DNA of 64,000 nucleotides from Paracidovorax cattleyae (GCF_900104515.1 NZ_FNJL01000007.1:62001-126000); one strand, 5' to 3'. Counted from the stretch's first letter, positions 40,316-50,007 are shown. A program made the numbers and translations. The notes: generated from the letters alone by a model not told the origin.

Positions 40316-41956
40316 TCAGAGGCCGGGAAGGCGGTAGTCCTGCAACTTGTCGCGCAGCTTCGCCTTGAGCATCTTGCCGGTCGCGCCGATGGGGATCGCG
40401 TCGAGGAACACGACGTCGTCCGGTATCTGCCATTTCGCAGTCTTGCCCTCGTAGAAAGCCAGCAGTTCCTCGCACGTGAGTTCCGTTCCCGGGCGCCGCA
40501 CCACGGCCACGATGGGCCGCTCATCCCACTTCGGATGCGGCATGCCCACGCAGGCCGCCATCGCCACGGCCGGATGCGCCATGGCGATGTTCTCGATGTC
40601 GATGGAGCTGATCCACTCCCCACCGGACTTGATCACGTCCTTGCTGCGGTCCGTGATCTGCATGTAGCCGTCCGGGTCGATGGTGGCCACGTCGCCCGTC
40701 GGGAACCAGCCGCGTCCCTGCGCGTCGGGCACCAGCGGGCTCTCCTCCGAGCGGTAGTAGCGGTCCACGATCCAGGGCCCCTTCACCAGCAGGTCGCCGT
40801 AGGTCCTGCCGTCCCAGGGCAGCTCGCGCCCTTCACCATCGACGATCTTCATGTCCACGCCGAAGATGGCGCGGCCCTGCTTGAGCAGGATCTTCATGCG
40901 CTCCTGCTCCGGCAGGTCCAGGTGCTTGTTCTTGAGCGAGCAGAGCGTGCCCAGGGGGCTCATCTCGGTCATGCCCCAGGCGTGCAGCACACGCACGCCA
41001 TAGTCGTTCTGGAAGGCTTCGATCATCGCCGGCGGGCAGGCGGAGCCGCCGATCACCGTGCGCCGGAGCTTGCCGAAACGGCCCCCGATCGATTTCACGT
41101 GCTGCAACAGCATCTGCCAGACGGTCGGCACGCCGGCGGCGAAGGTCACGCCCTCGGCGTCCATGAGTTCATAGACGGACTTGCCATCCAGCGCGGGGCC
41201 GGGGAAGACCAGCTTGCACCCGGTGAGCGGTGCCGAATACGGAATGCCCCAGGCATTGACGTGGAACATGGGCACCACGGCGAGCGCCGAATCGCTAGCC
41301 GACAGGCCCATGACGTCGGGCAACGCCGCCGCATACGCATGCAGGACCGAGGACCGGTGGCTGTAGAGCACGCCCTTGGGGTGGCCCGTGGTGCCGCTGG
41401 TGTAGCAGAGGCTGGATGCCGAATTCTCGTCGAACACCGGCCAGGCGTACTCGCTGGAGGCCGCGCCGATCCAGCTTTCGTAGCTCGTGAGCTGCGGAAT
41501 GCCCGTGCCCTCCGGCAGCCGGTCGGCATCGCAGAGCGCCACCCAGCGCCGGACCGTCGGGCATTTCGCATGCACCGCCTGCACGATGGGCAGGAACGTG
41601 AGATCGAAGCACAGCACCTCGTCCTCGGCGTGGTTCACGATCCAGGCGACCTGGTCGGGATGCAGACGCGGATTGATCGTGTGCAGCACACGGCCTGAAC
41701 CGCTCACCCCGTAATACATCTCCAGGTGGCGGTAGCCGTTCCATGCCAGGCTGGCGACGCGGGCGCTGGGGAAGAGGCCCTCCCCGTCCAGCGTGTTGGC
41801 GAGCTGGCGCGCCCGGGCGGCCATGTCCCGGTAGGTGTAGCGGTGGATGTCGCCCTCCACTCGCCGCGAGACGATCTGCGCATCGCCGTGGTGGCGTTCC
41901 GCAAACTCGACGAGCGTCGAAATCAGCAGGGGTTGGCTCTGCATCAGGCCCAGCAT
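40316..41956 (-). CDS. AMP-forming fatty/aromatic acyl-CoA ligase (AlkK-like)
   Basis: A 546-residue adenylate-forming enzyme. The P-loop is LCYTSGTTGHPKGVLYSHRS (about 178-197), and the C-terminal hinge motifs are GRGWFPTGDVATIDPDGYMQITDRSKDVIKSGGEWIS and a conserved terminal Lys (GATGKMLKAKLRDKL). LHAWGMTEMSPLG matches medium-chain fatty acid ligases of the AlkK group. It converts an acid, ATP and CoA to acyl-CoA, AMP and PPi. It lies 148 bases upstream of the livK-type gene, codirectional, suggesting that the transported acid is activated to its CoA ester. Confidence 0.9.
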   Translation of the reverse strand: MLGLMQSQPLLISTLVEFAERHHGDAQIVSRRVEGDIHRYTYRDMAARARQLANTLDGEGLFPSARVASLAWNGYRHLEMYYGVSGSGRVLHTINPRLHPDQVAWIVNHAEDEVLCFDLTFLPIVQAVHAKCPTVRRWVALCDADRLPEGTGIPQLTSYESWIGAASSEYAWPVFDENSASSLCYTSGTTGHPKGVLYSHRSSVLHAYAAALPDVMGLSASDSALAVVPMFHVNAWGIPYSAPLTGCKLVFPGPALDGKSVYELMDAEGVTFAAGVPTVWQMLLQHVKSIGGRFGKLRRTVIGGSACPPAMIEAFQNDYGVRVLHAWGMTEMSPLGTLCSLKNKHLDLPEQERMKILLKQGRAIFGVDMKIVDGEGRELPWDGRTYGDLLVKGPWIVDRYYRSEESPLVPDAQGRGWFPTGDVATIDPDGYMQITDRSKDVIKSGGEWISSIDIENIAMAHPAVAMAACVGMPHPKWDERPIVAVVRRPGTELTCEELLAFYEGKTAKWQIPDDVVFLDAIPIGATGKMLKAKLRDKLQDYRLPGL

Positions 41957-42147
41957 GGTGTCTCCTTCTATTCCCGTGGATATGGTGATCGTCGAATCCT
42001 AACCCTGCGGTACGGTGCGGCGCCCCCAGGGCAACCCCGCGCCCGGCAGCCCCTGTCGCCAGGTTGACAGGCGATGCACAGGTAGGCGTCCGCCGCGCAA
42101 GCCCCTGTGGCCCGCCCAGGCAAAGGCCGTGGGAGACAATGGCGGCA

Positions 42148-43638
42148 ATGACGACCTCCGCCCCCTCCGCCCCGACGGCCGAGGCCCGCTCGGGCCTGGC
42201 CTGGCGGGACGGCTTCGCCGCCCTGGGGCCCGGCTTCTTCACCGAACTGGTCCCGACGCCCCTGCCCGATCCCCGCTGGGTGGCGGGCAGCGAGTCCACG
42301 GCCCGGCTCATCGGGCTGGAACCGGACTGGCTGGGCAGCGATGCGGCGGTCCAGGTGCTGTCGGGCAACGCGCTGCTGCGTGGCATGCGGCCGCTGGCAA
42401 GTGTGTACAGCGGCCACCAGTTCGGCGTCTGGGCCGGCCAGCTGGGCGACGGCCGAGCGATCCTTCTCGGCGAGACCGAAACCGGCTACGAGGTGCAGCT
42501 CAAGGGCAGCGGACGCACCCCGTATTCGCGCATGGGCGACGGCCGCGCCGTGCTGCGGTCGTCCATCCGGGAGTTCCTCTGCAGCGAGGCCATGCATGAG
42601 CTCGGCATCCCGACCACGCGCGCGCTGGCCCTGACGGCCTCGCCCGCACCCGTGGAGCGCGAGGAAATCGAGACGGCTGCCGTCGTGACGCGCGTCGCGC
42701 CCAGCTTCGTGCGGTTCGGCCACTTCGAGCACTTCGCGGCGCGCGACCAGGAGCCCGAGCTGCGTGCCCTGGCGGACTACGTGATCGATCGCTACTACCC
42801 CGGCTGCCGCGATGCCGGCGAAGCGCCCGGCGGCAATCCCTATGCCGCGCTCCTGCAGGCCGTGGGTGGCCGGACCGCCGCGCTGCTGGCGCAGTGGCAG
42901 GCCGTGGGCTTCTGCCACGGGGTGATGAACACCGACAACATGAGCATCCTGGGGCTCACCATCGACTACGGGCCTTTCCAGTTCCTCGATGCCTTCGTGC
43001 CAGGGCACATCTGCAACCACAGCGACAGCCACGGCCGCTACGCCTTCAACCGCCAGCCCCAGATCGCCTACTGGAACCTCTTCTGCCTCGGCCAGGCGCT
43101 GATGCCGCTGATCGAGGACACCGAGCTCGCCCAGGCCGCGCTGGAGCCCTACCGCACGGCCTTTCCGGCGGAGTACATGGGCCGCATGCGCGCCAAGCTC
43201 GGCCTGGCGTCGGCCGCCGAAGGGGACGCCGCGCTGGTGGACGACCTGCTCGGGCTGCTGGCCGCGGACGCCGTGGACTACACCATCTTCTGGCACCGGC
43301 TCTCGCTGGCGGTGGCCGGCGACGGTTTCGCGCCGGTGCGCGACCTGTTCATCGACCGGGCAGGATGGGACGACTGGACGGCGCGCTACCGCCAGCGGCT
43401 GCAGAGCGAGACCCCGCAGGACGCGGCCGGCCTCATGCAGCGCAGCAACCCACGCTTCGTGCTGCGCAACCACCTGGGCGAGCTGGCCATCCGGGCGGCC
43501 AAGACGGGGGATTTCGCGCCCCTGCACGCGCTCCAGGCCGTGCTGGCCCGGCCTTTCGACGAACATCCCGCGCATGCCGAGTGGGCGGGATTCCCGCCCG
43601 ACTGGGCCTCTTCCATCGAAATCAGCTGTTCATCATGA
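42148..43638 (+). CDS. selO: SelO-family protein adenylyltransferase
   Basis: A 496-residue SelO (YdiU) pseudokinase: [68 protein letters not shown] and the C-terminal Cys-Ser-Ser end. SelO binds ATP in a flipped orientation and attaches AMP to Ser/Thr/Tyr of redox and stress proteins. The C-terminal Cys occupies the place of selenocysteine in some family members. Two ATGs (42139, 42148) are possible; GGGAG is 3 and 12 bases away, and MTTSAPS at 42148 is chosen. Its stop overlaps the msrB start. Confidence 0.93.
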   Translation: MTTSAPSAPTAEARSGLAWRDGFAALGPGFFTELVPTPLPDPRWVAGSESTARLIGLEPDWLGSDAAVQVLSGNALLRGMRPLASVYSGHQFGVWAGQLGDGRAILLGETETGYEVQLKGSGRTPYSRMGDGRAVLRSSIREFLCSEAMHELGIPTTRALALTASPAPVEREEIETAAVVTRVAPSFVRFGHFEHFAARDQEPELRALADYVIDRYYPGCRDAGEAPGGNPYAALLQAVGGRTAALLAQWQAVGFCHGVMNTDNMSILGLTIDYGPFQFLDAFVPGHICNHSDSHGRYAFNRQPQIAYWNLFCLGQALMPLIEDTELAQAALEPYRTAFPAEYMGRMRAKLGLASAAEGDAALVDDLLGLLAADAVDYTIFWHRLSLAVAGDGFAPVRDLFIDRAGWDDWTARYRQRLQSETPQDAAGLMQRSNPRFVLRNHLGELAIRAAKTGDFAPLHALQAVLARPFDEHPAHAEWAGFPPDWASSIEISCSS

Positions 43639-44048
43639 CCTACCCGATCCAGAAGACCGATGCCGAATGGCAGGCGCTGCTGCAGGACAAGGGAGCCGAA
43701 CCCGTGGCCTGGCAGGTCACGCGGCATGCGGCCACCGAGCGCCCCTACACCGGAAAGTACGAAGCCCACTGGGACGACGGCAGCTACCACTGCGTCTGCT
43801 GCGGCGCCAAGCTGTTCGACTCGGACACCAAGTTCGACGCCGGCTGCGGCTGGCCCAGCTTCTCCCTGGCGGTGCCCGGCGCCATCCGCGAAATCGTGGA
43901 CCGCAGCCACGGCATGGTCCGCACCGAGACGGTGTGTGCACAATGCGGGGCCCACCTCGGCCATGTGTTCGAGGACGGGCCCGCGCCCACCGGCCTGCGC
44001 TACTGCATGAACTCCGCCTCGCTGGACTTCGAGCCGGACGGCGCGTGA
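43635..44048 (+). CDS. msrB: Peptide methionine-(R)-S-oxide reductase
   Basis: A 137-residue MsrB. It has both zinc CxxC pairs (CVCCG, CAQCG), GCGWPSFS, and the active site [17 protein letters not shown] with the catalytic Cys. It reduces methionine-R-sulfoxide in proteins using thioredoxin. ATGA overlap with selO indicates translational coupling and links the two to oxidative-stress repair. Confidence 0.97.
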   Translation: MTYPIQKTDAEWQALLQDKGAEPVAWQVTRHAATERPYTGKYEAHWDDGSYHCVCCGAKLFDSDTKFDAGCGWPSFSLAVPGAIREIVDRSHGMVRTETVCAQCGAHLGHVFEDGPAPTGLRYCMNSASLDFEPDGA

Positions 44049-44105
44049 TGCAGCGACGGTGCGCGGCACACGCATGACGAGCCCGGCAACCGCCCTGCCC
44101 CATCT

Positions 44106-44675
44106 ATGAAACTGCTGATCGACTTCTTCCCCATCATCCTGTTCTTCGTGGCCTTCAAGGTCTGGGGCATCTACACGGCCACGGCCGTGGCGATCGCCGC
44201 CACCGTGGTCCAGATCGCCTACCTTCGCATACGGCACGGCCGGATCGAACCGATGCAGTGGGTCAGCCTGGGCGTGATCGTGGTGTTCGGCGGCGCGACG
44301 CTGCTCTCCCACAGCGACACCTTCATCAAGTGGAAGCCCACCGTCCTCTACTGGCTCATGGGGGGCGCGCTGCTGGTCGGCCAGTTGTTCTTCCGCAAGA
44401 ACCTCATCCGCACGCTCATGGGCGGGCAGATGGAACTGCCCGAAGCCGCATGGCGCGCCATGAACTGGAGCTGGACCGCATTCTTTGCCGCGATGGGCGC
44501 CATCAACCTGTGGGTGGCGCACGCCTTCAGCACCGACACCTGGGTGAACTTCAAGCTTTTCGGCGGCATCGGGCTGATGGCCGTCTTCGTGATAGGCCAG
44601 GCCTTCTATCTGAGCCGCTACATGAAGGAGCCGCAGGAGGACGCCGGCACCGCGCCGGAGGATGCGAAGCCATGA
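44106..44675 (+). CDS. yciB: Septation protein A / inner membrane protein YciB
   Basis: A 189-residue protein with about five membrane helices: [112 protein letters not shown]. This is the YciB/IspZ family tied to cell-envelope integrity and septum formation. It is followed by bolA (ATGA overlap), an arrangement usual in betaproteobacteria. Confidence 0.96.
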   Translation: MKLLIDFFPIILFFVAFKVWGIYTATAVAIAATVVQIAYLRIRHGRIEPMQWVSLGVIVVFGGATLLSHSDTFIKWKPTVLYWLMGGALLVGQLFFRKNLIRTLMGGQMELPEAAWRAMNWSWTAFFAAMGAINLWVAHAFSTDTWVNFKLFGGIGLMAVFVIGQAFYLSRYMKEPQEDAGTAPEDAKP

Positions 44676-44941
44676 GCGGCAGCCCCATCACCGCGCAGGC
44701 CATGGAGCGCAAGCTGCGCGAAACCCTGGCACCCAGCCGCCTCGAAGTGCTCGACGAGAGCGCAGCCCACGCGGGCCATGCCGGGGCCAACGGCACCGGC
44801 GCCGGGACGCATTTCCGGGTACGCATCTCGTCACCTTTGTTTACGGAACGCAGCCGCGTGGCACGGCACCGCCTTGTGTATGATGCGCTGCAGGAGTTCA
44901 TTGACCAGGGTGCGCACGCCATCGCGATTGAAGTTCTCTGA
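44672..44941 (+). CDS. BolA-family protein
   Basis: An 89-residue BolA-type protein with a class II KH-like fold: [26 protein letters not shown], then [27 protein letters not shown] and HAIAIEVL. The conserved His of RVARHRLVY, which with glutaredoxins coordinates Fe-S clusters, is present. A Gly/Ala/Asn-rich loop (AGANGTGAGT) sits between strands. Start overlaps the yciB stop. Confidence 0.93.
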   Translation: MSGSPITAQAMERKLRETLAPSRLEVLDESAAHAGHAGANGTGAGTHFRVRISSPLFTERSRVARHRLVYDALQEFIDQGAHAIAIEVL

Positions 44942-45017
44942 TCGTCTTGATTCCCACGTCCAGGGCCACCATGGCGCACTCCGTGCAGCCTGCCCTTTCC
45001 TTTTTGTGGATTTCCCA

Positions 45018-45803
45018 ATGAAGAAAAAGCTCTTGTCCGGCCTTGTGGCCGCTGCCGTGCTGGGCACGTCCGCCCTGCCCGCCATCGCGCAGAACGTTGC
45101 CGTCGTGAATGGCAAGGCCGTGCCCAAGGAACGCGTCGAAGTCCTGAAGCAGCAGGTCGAACGCTCCGGCCGGCCCATCACCCCCGAGATCGAAGGCCAG
45201 ATCAAGGAAGAAGTGATTGCCCGCGAGATCTTCCTGCAGGAAGCGCAGAAGCGGGGCCTGGAAGGCTCGCAGAACGTGAAGGACCAGATGGAACTGGCCC
45301 GCCAGACCATCCTGATCCGCGAGCTGTTCGCCGACTACCAGAAGGCCAACCCCGTCACCGACGCCGATATCCAGGCCGAGTACGACAAGTTCGTCGCCGC
45401 CAACACCGGCAAGGAATACAAGGCCAGCCACATCCTGGTGGAAACCGAAGACCAGGCCAAGGCCATCATCGCGTCCATCAAGAAGGGCGCGAAGTTCGAG
45501 GACATCGCCAAGAAGCAGTCCAAGGATCCCGGATCCGGCGCCCGTGGCGGCGACCTCGACTGGGCTTCCCCGAACAGCTACGTGGCTGAATTCACCCAGG
45601 CCCTCGTGAAGCTCGACAAGGGCAAGATGACGCAGACCCCGGTCAAGACGCAGTTTGGCTGGCACGTCATCCGCCTGGACGACGTCCGCGAAGCCAAGCT
45701 GCCCAAGCTGGACGAAGTCAAGCCGCAGATCGCCCAGCAGCTGCAGCAGCAGAAGCTGGCCAAGTTCCAGGAAGATCTGCGCGCCAAGGCCAAGGTCGAG
45801 TGA
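45018..45803 (+). CDS. Periplasmic parvulin-type peptidyl-prolyl isomerase
   Basis: A 261-residue exported PPIase: signal peptide MKKKLLSGLVAAAVLGTSALPAIA before QNVAVVNGKAVP, a SurA/PrsA-like N-terminal helical region (30-125), and one parvulin domain (about 130-225: YKASHILVETEDQAKAIIASIKKGAKFEDIAKKQSKDPGSGARGGDLDW and FGWHVIRLDDV). It helps outer-membrane or periplasmic proteins fold. The bolA-parvulin order with yciB upstream is conserved in this family of bacteria. A perfect hairpin terminator follows. Confidence 0.95.
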   Translation: MKKKLLSGLVAAAVLGTSALPAIAQNVAVVNGKAVPKERVEVLKQQVERSGRPITPEIEGQIKEEVIAREIFLQEAQKRGLEGSQNVKDQMELARQTILIRELFADYQKANPVTDADIQAEYDKFVAANTGKEYKASHILVETEDQAKAIIASIKKGAKFEDIAKKQSKDPGSGARGGDLDWASPNSYVAEFTQALVKLDKGKMTQTPVKTQFGWHVIRLDDVREAKLPKLDEVKPQIAQQLQQQKLAKFQEDLRAKAKVE

Positions 45804-45854
45804 TCGGCGCAGGCCGGCAACGCCGCATCGCGGCGTGCCGCCCCCACTGGTCTC

Positions 45855-45890
45855 CATAGAAAAACGCGGCCATGGCCGCGTTTTTCTATG
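45855..45890. terminator. Bidirectional terminator between convergent genes
   Basis: A perfect 36-bp palindrome centred at 45872/45873 with a GC-rich core (ACGCGGCC/GGCCGCGT) and A5/T5 outer arms, so it works in both directions between the parvulin gene and the leftward acyltransferase. Confidence 0.92.
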
Positions 45891-45922
45891 GGTGGCCCAC
45901 CGGCTCGGGGACCAAGGCACCG

Positions 45923-46717
45923 CTAACGGCCCAGCAGCCACCCCGTGGCCAGCAACATGCCGATGAGCACCGGCTGGTGCAGCATGTAATAGCTCAGGCT
46001 CCAGCGCCCCAGCACCGCCAGGGCGCGCACATTCCGGTGAACAGGCATCGCCAGCCAGCCGGGGCGGCGGCGCAGCGCCCACAGCCCGGCGGCCAGCCCC
46101 CACCACATCACGCCGAGCCACGGCAGCAAGGGCACGTAGTCCTCGGTGAAGGGTTTGCGGGATACCAGGCCCAGCCAGTTCAACGCATTGCTGTTGAACC
46201 AGGGCGCCCAGTCTGCCGCCGGCCCGGCCAGCAGCCACCCGGCAGCCCAGGGCGCAGCCATGGCCAGGGCACCGGCCGGCCACAGCCAGCCGTCCCATCC
46301 CGCCGTGCAACGGGCCACCACGAGCATCACGGCCATTCCGTGCAGCACGCCGAAATGGATGTAGCTGCGCGGGAACATGAGCCAGGACCCGGCGCTCACC
46401 AGCAGTGCGCAGGCGGCGATCCGCACCCAGCGCCGGCCGAACCGGCGCCAGCCCACGCCCTGCTGCCAGGCCAGAGCCTGTCCCAGTCCCGCGCAGAAGA
46501 GGAACAAGCTGACGATGGCCGTCCGCTGCATCGTCCATGCCGGGTCGCCCCGGAAATCCTGCGGCCAGTAGCCGAAGTGGCTGAGATCGAAGCAGAAGTG
46601 GAAGACGGTCATCCAGACCATGGCGATGCCACGCAGCGCATCCACGGCGCCGGCGCGTGCGTGGCTCTCAGGGGTCTGCGGCAGTGGTGAGATACGGGTG
46701 CGGGAGGGACGTGCCAT
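45923..46717 (-). CDS. DUF1624/heparan-alpha-glucosaminide acetyltransferase-type membrane protein
   Basis: A 264-residue integral membrane protein with about seven helices. AGAVDALRGIAMVWMTVFHFCFDLSHFGY (residues 22-50) contains the Arg and His typical of the acyltransferase-3/HGSNAT clan, and the end WSLSYYMLHQPVLIGMLLATGW matches DUF1624. The clan moves acyl groups across the membrane to sugars or lipids; the acceptor is unknown. Transcribed leftward toward the shared terminator. Confidence 0.85.
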   Translation of the reverse strand: MARPSRTRISPLPQTPESHARAGAVDALRGIAMVWMTVFHFCFDLSHFGYWPQDFRGDPAWTMQRTAIVSLFLFCAGLGQALAWQQGVGWRRFGRRWVRIAACALLVSAGSWLMFPRSYIHFGVLHGMAVMLVVARCTAGWDGWLWPAGALAMAAPWAAGWLLAGPAADWAPWFNSNALNWLGLVSRKPFTEDYVPLLPWLGVMWWGLAAGLWALRRRPGWLAMPVHRNVRALAVLGRWSLSYYMLHQPVLIGMLLATGWLLGR

Positions 46718-46829
46718 GCCTGGAGCTGCGGGTGGATCAACACACCGCCATCCCGGGATGGCGGCCCCGCGATGTTAAGGCGGCCGCGGGCCGGCTACCC
46801 GGCCATGCGCCGGGTTGGCGCGGTCCGCT

Positions 46830-47417
46830 TCAGAAGGTCCGCTCGATGGCATTGACCAGGAGAGCCGCCAGGCGGTCGCTGGCGGCCTGCGTGCGGTGGA
46901 TGTTGTCGATCACGTCGCCCACACCGCGGTAGTCCTCCCCCCAGCCCGCGTGCGAAACCCCCAGCTGCTCGGCCACCCGATGGGTCACCTGGTTCAGCTC
47001 GTTGCGGCGCTGCACGCGCTCGGGCGTGAAAAGATCGGCCACCGGCACGTCCACGATACCCGTCAGGATGGGCGTGCGCCATTCCGAATGAACGACCCGC
47101 AGGGCATCGCGCAGGTCGGCCTCGTACTGCTCGACGCTGCGCATTTCAAGGGCATCGTTGAGCCCGAGGCCGATCACGATGATCTGTCCCCTCCGCCGGA
47201 TGGCGTTGAACGGGGGCTGCGGCCCGAGCGGATAGGCGTCCGCCGGTGCGCCCGGGTAGGGCTCCTTGTAGCCAAGGATGAGATCCTGCATCAGCAGGCC
47301 GATGGCGGAGCGGTCTTCCACGACCCAGCCGGGCCGCAGGGACATCATGGTTCGGGGAACGGCCATGCTGATGCCAGGGCCGCGCATGAGGCTGTCGCCA
47401 AAAATTTCTATGGACAT
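46830..47417 (-). CDS. SGNH/GDSL-type hydrolase
   Basis: A 195-residue SGNH hydrolase without an obvious signal peptide. Block I is EIFGDSLMRGPG (catalytic Ser about 9), block III is IVIGLGLNDALE (Asn), and block V DNIHRTQ holds the catalytic Asp-His pair (DVIDNIH). The block I form FGDSLMRG is close to cytoplasmic esterases such as TesA-like or arylesterases. Substrate unknown. The 240 bases to its right reach tRNA-Pro(UGG) and contain only that tRNA's terminator. Confidence 0.83.
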   Translation of the reverse strand: MSIEIFGDSLMRGPGISMAVPRTMMSLRPGWVVEDRSAIGLLMQDLILGYKEPYPGAPADAYPLGPQPPFNAIRRRGQIIVIGLGLNDALEMRSVEQYEADLRDALRVVHSEWRTPILTGIVDVPVADLFTPERVQRRNELNQVTHRVAEQLGVSHAGWGEDYRGVGDVIDNIHRTQAASDRLAALLVNAIERTF

Positions 47418-47623
47418 GTTGGATGTGGTGCCCGCCAGGCCGCCTTGGCCAAACGGCTCGGCGGCATCGCTTCTGCATGGAGCGGGCGGAGGAAAGGAAC
47501 AAACCCGGCATCATGGTCCGGACGCAACGCATGCATGTATCACGACGTAGCACCCAAGTCCCGTGGATCCACGGCCCCGGCACGCCCTGGAACGCCGGGT
47601 GGGCCGAAGGCAGAAAGACAAAA

Positions 47624-47650
47624 GGGGCCAGGCCTTGTGGACCTGACCCC
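47624..47650 (-). terminator. Terminator of tRNA-Pro(UGG)
   Basis: On the minus strand GGGGTCAGGTC pairs with GGCCTGGCCCC (two G-U pairs), 10 bases past the tRNA 3' end, then TTTTGTC. Confidence 0.75.
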
Positions 47651-47660
47651 TTGATAGCAA

Positions 47661-47737
47661 TGGTCGGAGCGGCGGGATTCGAACTCGCGACCCTCTGCTC
47701 CCAAAGCAGATGCGCTACCAGGCTGCGCTACGCTCCG
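47661..47737 (-). tRNA. tRNA-Pro (anticodon UGG)
   Basis: A 77-base cloverleaf on the minus strand: acceptor stem CGGAGCG/CGCTCCG, discriminator A, encoded CCA, D arm identical to the other tRNA-Pro in the window (GTAGCGCAGCCTGGTAGCGC), anticodon stem TCTGC/GCAGA around TTTGGGA, giving UGG. It reads CCA and CCG-type proline codons. Confidence 0.96.
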
Positions 47738-47837
47738 ACAACTGGCATTCTAACCCGCCGCGGAGCCTCTTGCGGGCTGGCAGGCTGATTCCAGCACATT
47801 ATTTGCGGGGCTGGTGACGATGCGGCCCGCAGCGCCC

Positions 47838-48092
47838 TCAGCGGGAGCCGGACGAAGGGCCGGGGCCGCGACCGGGCAGGTGGCGGAACGTGATGCGGCC
47901 CTTGGTGAGGTCGTAGGGCGACATTTCCAGGGACACCTTGTCACCGGCCAGGATACGGATATGGTGCTTGCGCATCTTGCCGCCGGTGTAGGCAATCAAC
48001 TGATGCCCGTTGTCCAGCGTGACGCGAAACCGCGAATCCGGCAGCACTTCCGTCACGGAGCCCTGCATTTCGATGAGTTCTTCTTTAGCCAT
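47838..48092 (-). CDS. infA: Translation initiation factor IF-1 (paralogue type)
   Basis: An 84-residue OB-fold protein: [71 protein letters not shown], the IF-1 signature. The tail ([13 protein letters not shown]) is a Gly/Pro/Ser-rich extension instead of the short basic end of canonical IF-1. Burkholderiales often carry two infA genes, one in the ribosomal-protein operon and a lone second copy; this solitary gene beside tRNA-Pro is probably the second. The bases before the ATG (AATTTCTAGTTGAACC) contain no Shine-Dalgarno. Confidence 0.93.
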   Translation of the reverse strand: MAKEELIEMQGSVTEVLPDSRFRVTLDNGHQLIAYTGGKMRKHHIRILAGDKVSLEMSPYDLTKGRITFRHLPGRGPGPSSGSR

Positions 48093-48641
48093 GGTTCAAC
48101 TAGAAATTAAAAATCCGGACCGGTACGACAGCAGGTTCCGGGCATGCATAACAGACGGGAAATCCAGCGCGGGCTGCCGGGGCCGGCGATGCAAACGCAA
48201 GCGCTTCGTTACGTCCAGGCCTGGCATGCAATGCCAGAATGAACGCCGCGCTGCTGAGCATGAAAGCGGCCAGTGCCGCCGACCCTCTTTTCTCTTCTTG
48301 CTCTTCTCGGCGCGCAGGGCATGCGCGGGCCGGTGCAAAACCTGTCAATTGTACCTTGCAGCGCGCCGGCTCCCGCGTGGCGTTGCCAAAACGCGCCGGC
48401 AGCGGCACGACAGAAGTGCAACCGGGCCGGGAATCCGCCATCCCCAGCCACGCTCCATAAGTGGGGTGCGTGGCAGGACATAAAAGGGCCGGCCTGTCCC
48501 TCTCACCACCGCACTGCCGGGCAGCGCGCCCACGCGATGCCAGGCCCATGCCGCAACCCGAGCGCTCCCGCGGACGACCCTGGCATTCGCGGCCGGCGGA
48601 CAGGCCCTAGAATGGCCGGCCCTTTCGCCGCAGGAGCCTCC
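48093..48641. other. 550-base spacer between infA and psd
   Basis: No supported gene. The open frames here are antisense or short and show no family likeness. A TTGACA (minus strand, about 48347-48352) could be a -35 for infA but lacks a good -10 at 16-18 bases. Base composition is similar to the flanks. Confidence 0.4.
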
Positions 48642-49496
48642 GTGCCAGATCGCCTCGCCGTTCTTCCGCAATACCTGCTGCCCAAGCGGGCCCTCACCTC
48701 GCTGGCCGGCCGCTTCGCCTCGGCGCGCGCGGGCACCCGCACCACGGCCGCCATCCGCCGTTTCGTGGCCCGCTACCGTGTGGACATGTCCGAGGCCGAG
48801 AACCCGGACATCGCCAGCTACGCCACCTTCAACGATTTCTTCACGCGCGCGCTGCGCCCGGGCGCACGGCCCATCGCGGACGCGCCTGCCGTCTGTCCTG
48901 TGGACGGCGCGGTGAGCCAGTTCGGCCGCATCGACAGGGATCAGATCTTCCAGGCCAAGGGCCACCGCTACTCGACCACGGCGCTGCTGGGTGGCGATGC
49001 GCAGGAGGCCGCCCGTTTCGCGGACGGCAGCTTCGCCACCATCTACCTGAGCCCGCGGGACTACCACCGCATCCACATGCCCTGCGACGGCCGGCTGCGC
49101 CGCATGGTCTATGTGCCCGGCGCCCTGTTTTCGGTGAACCCGCTCACCGCCCGGGGCGTTCCCGGTTTGTTCGCGCGCAACGAGCGGGTGGTCTGCCTGT
49201 TCGACACGCCGCTGGGCTCCATGGCGCTCGTGCTGGTGGGCGCCACCATCGTGGGCAGCATGGCCACGGTCTGGCATGGCACGGTCAATCCGCCGCGCAC
49301 CGCGGGCCTGCGCCAGTGGACCTATGAAGACGGCCCGGAGGTGCTGCTGCGCAAAGGGGAGGAAATGGGCCGGTTCATGCTCGGCTCGACGGTGGTGCTG
49401 CTTTTCGAGCCCGGGGCACTGCATTTTGTCGACACCTGGGAGCCCGCACGCGCCGTGCGGCTGGGCGAACCCATGGGCCTGCACCCTGCCGCCTGA
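48642..49496 (+). CDS. psd: Phosphatidylserine decarboxylase proenzyme
   Basis: A 284-residue proenzyme: LPQYLLPKRALTSLAGRFASAR, FFTRALRPGARPI, CPVDGAVSQFG, YLSPRDYHRIHMP and MLGSTVVLLF. Self-cleavage between Gly and Ser of LGST creates the pyruvoyl group that decarboxylates phosphatidylserine to phosphatidylethanolamine at the inner membrane. AGGAG five bases before the GTG at 48642 marks the start (V)PDRLAVLPQ; upstream ATGs in the same frame lack one. Confidence 0.95.
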   Translation: MPDRLAVLPQYLLPKRALTSLAGRFASARAGTRTTAAIRRFVARYRVDMSEAENPDIASYATFNDFFTRALRPGARPIADAPAVCPVDGAVSQFGRIDRDQIFQAKGHRYSTTALLGGDAQEAARFADGSFATIYLSPRDYHRIHMPCDGRLRRMVYVPGALFSVNPLTARGVPGLFARNERVVCLFDTPLGSMALVLVGATIVGSMATVWHGTVNPPRTAGLRQWTYEDGPEVLLRKGEEMGRFMLGSTVVLLFEPGALHFVDTWEPARAVRLGEPMGLHPAA

Positions 49497-49514
49497 GCAC
49501 GGCGGGCCGCCAAG

Positions 49515-49790
49515 TCATGCCGGTCCGGGCAGGCGGCAGGTAGCGAACACGCTGGGCTGCAGCACCAGCTTCTCGGGGGCCACCGGCGCATCGTGCCCGA
49601 CGAGATGGACGCACAGGTCGTGGCGGCGGATGGTGATGTGGCTGACGGTTTCCAGGCGTTCACCGAACCGCACCCGGGTTCCTGGATGGAAGACCGGCAT
49701 GTGGAAGAACTCGCCCCATCCCTGCGGCCGTTCCGCAGGGACGACGGGAGAAGCCAGGGAAGCAGTCGGCGCGACATCCATGGGACACAT
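49515..49790 (-). CDS. Small conserved-looking hypothetical protein
   Basis: A 91-residue protein I cannot name. After a variable Ala/Pro-rich start, residues 30-83 read HMPVFHPGTRVRFGERLETVSHITIRRHDLCVHLVGHDAPVAPEKLVLQPSVFA, a compact beta-rich segment that resembles small accessory proteins seen in beta- and gammaproteobacteria, often near plasmid genes. Regular hydrophobic/charged alternation favours a real fold. Start at the ATG at 49790 or 49781 is uncertain, and there is no clear ribosome binding site. It converges on psd with 18 bases between stops. Confidence 0.5.
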   Translation of the reverse strand: MCPMDVAPTASLASPVVPAERPQGWGEFFHMPVFHPGTRVRFGERLETVSHITIRRHDLCVHLVGHDAPVAPEKLVLQPSVFATCRLPGPA

Positions 49791-50007
49791 GCTAGCGCGC
49801 TCTTGAGGCAACGGCGCACAAATTGCAACAATTTCCGTGGCGCTGTCGGGCCTTTTCCGCCCAGCAAGAGGCACCGCCGGCCCGTGGGCGCCACGCGTCA
49901 TGGAACGGTCACGCGATGGCCCTAGAGTGCGCCGCTGCGGTCTCCTGGGAGCCCGCTTCTGTCTGGAGCCTCCAGACGGCTCCGTTGGCCCGCTTTCCTC
50001 CCATACC

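Noticed and set aside
48100-48549. A 149-codon minus-strand frame between infA and psd
   Set aside because: No ribosome binding site, no recognisable domain and an Arg/Ala/Pro-rich composition like other high-GC shadows.
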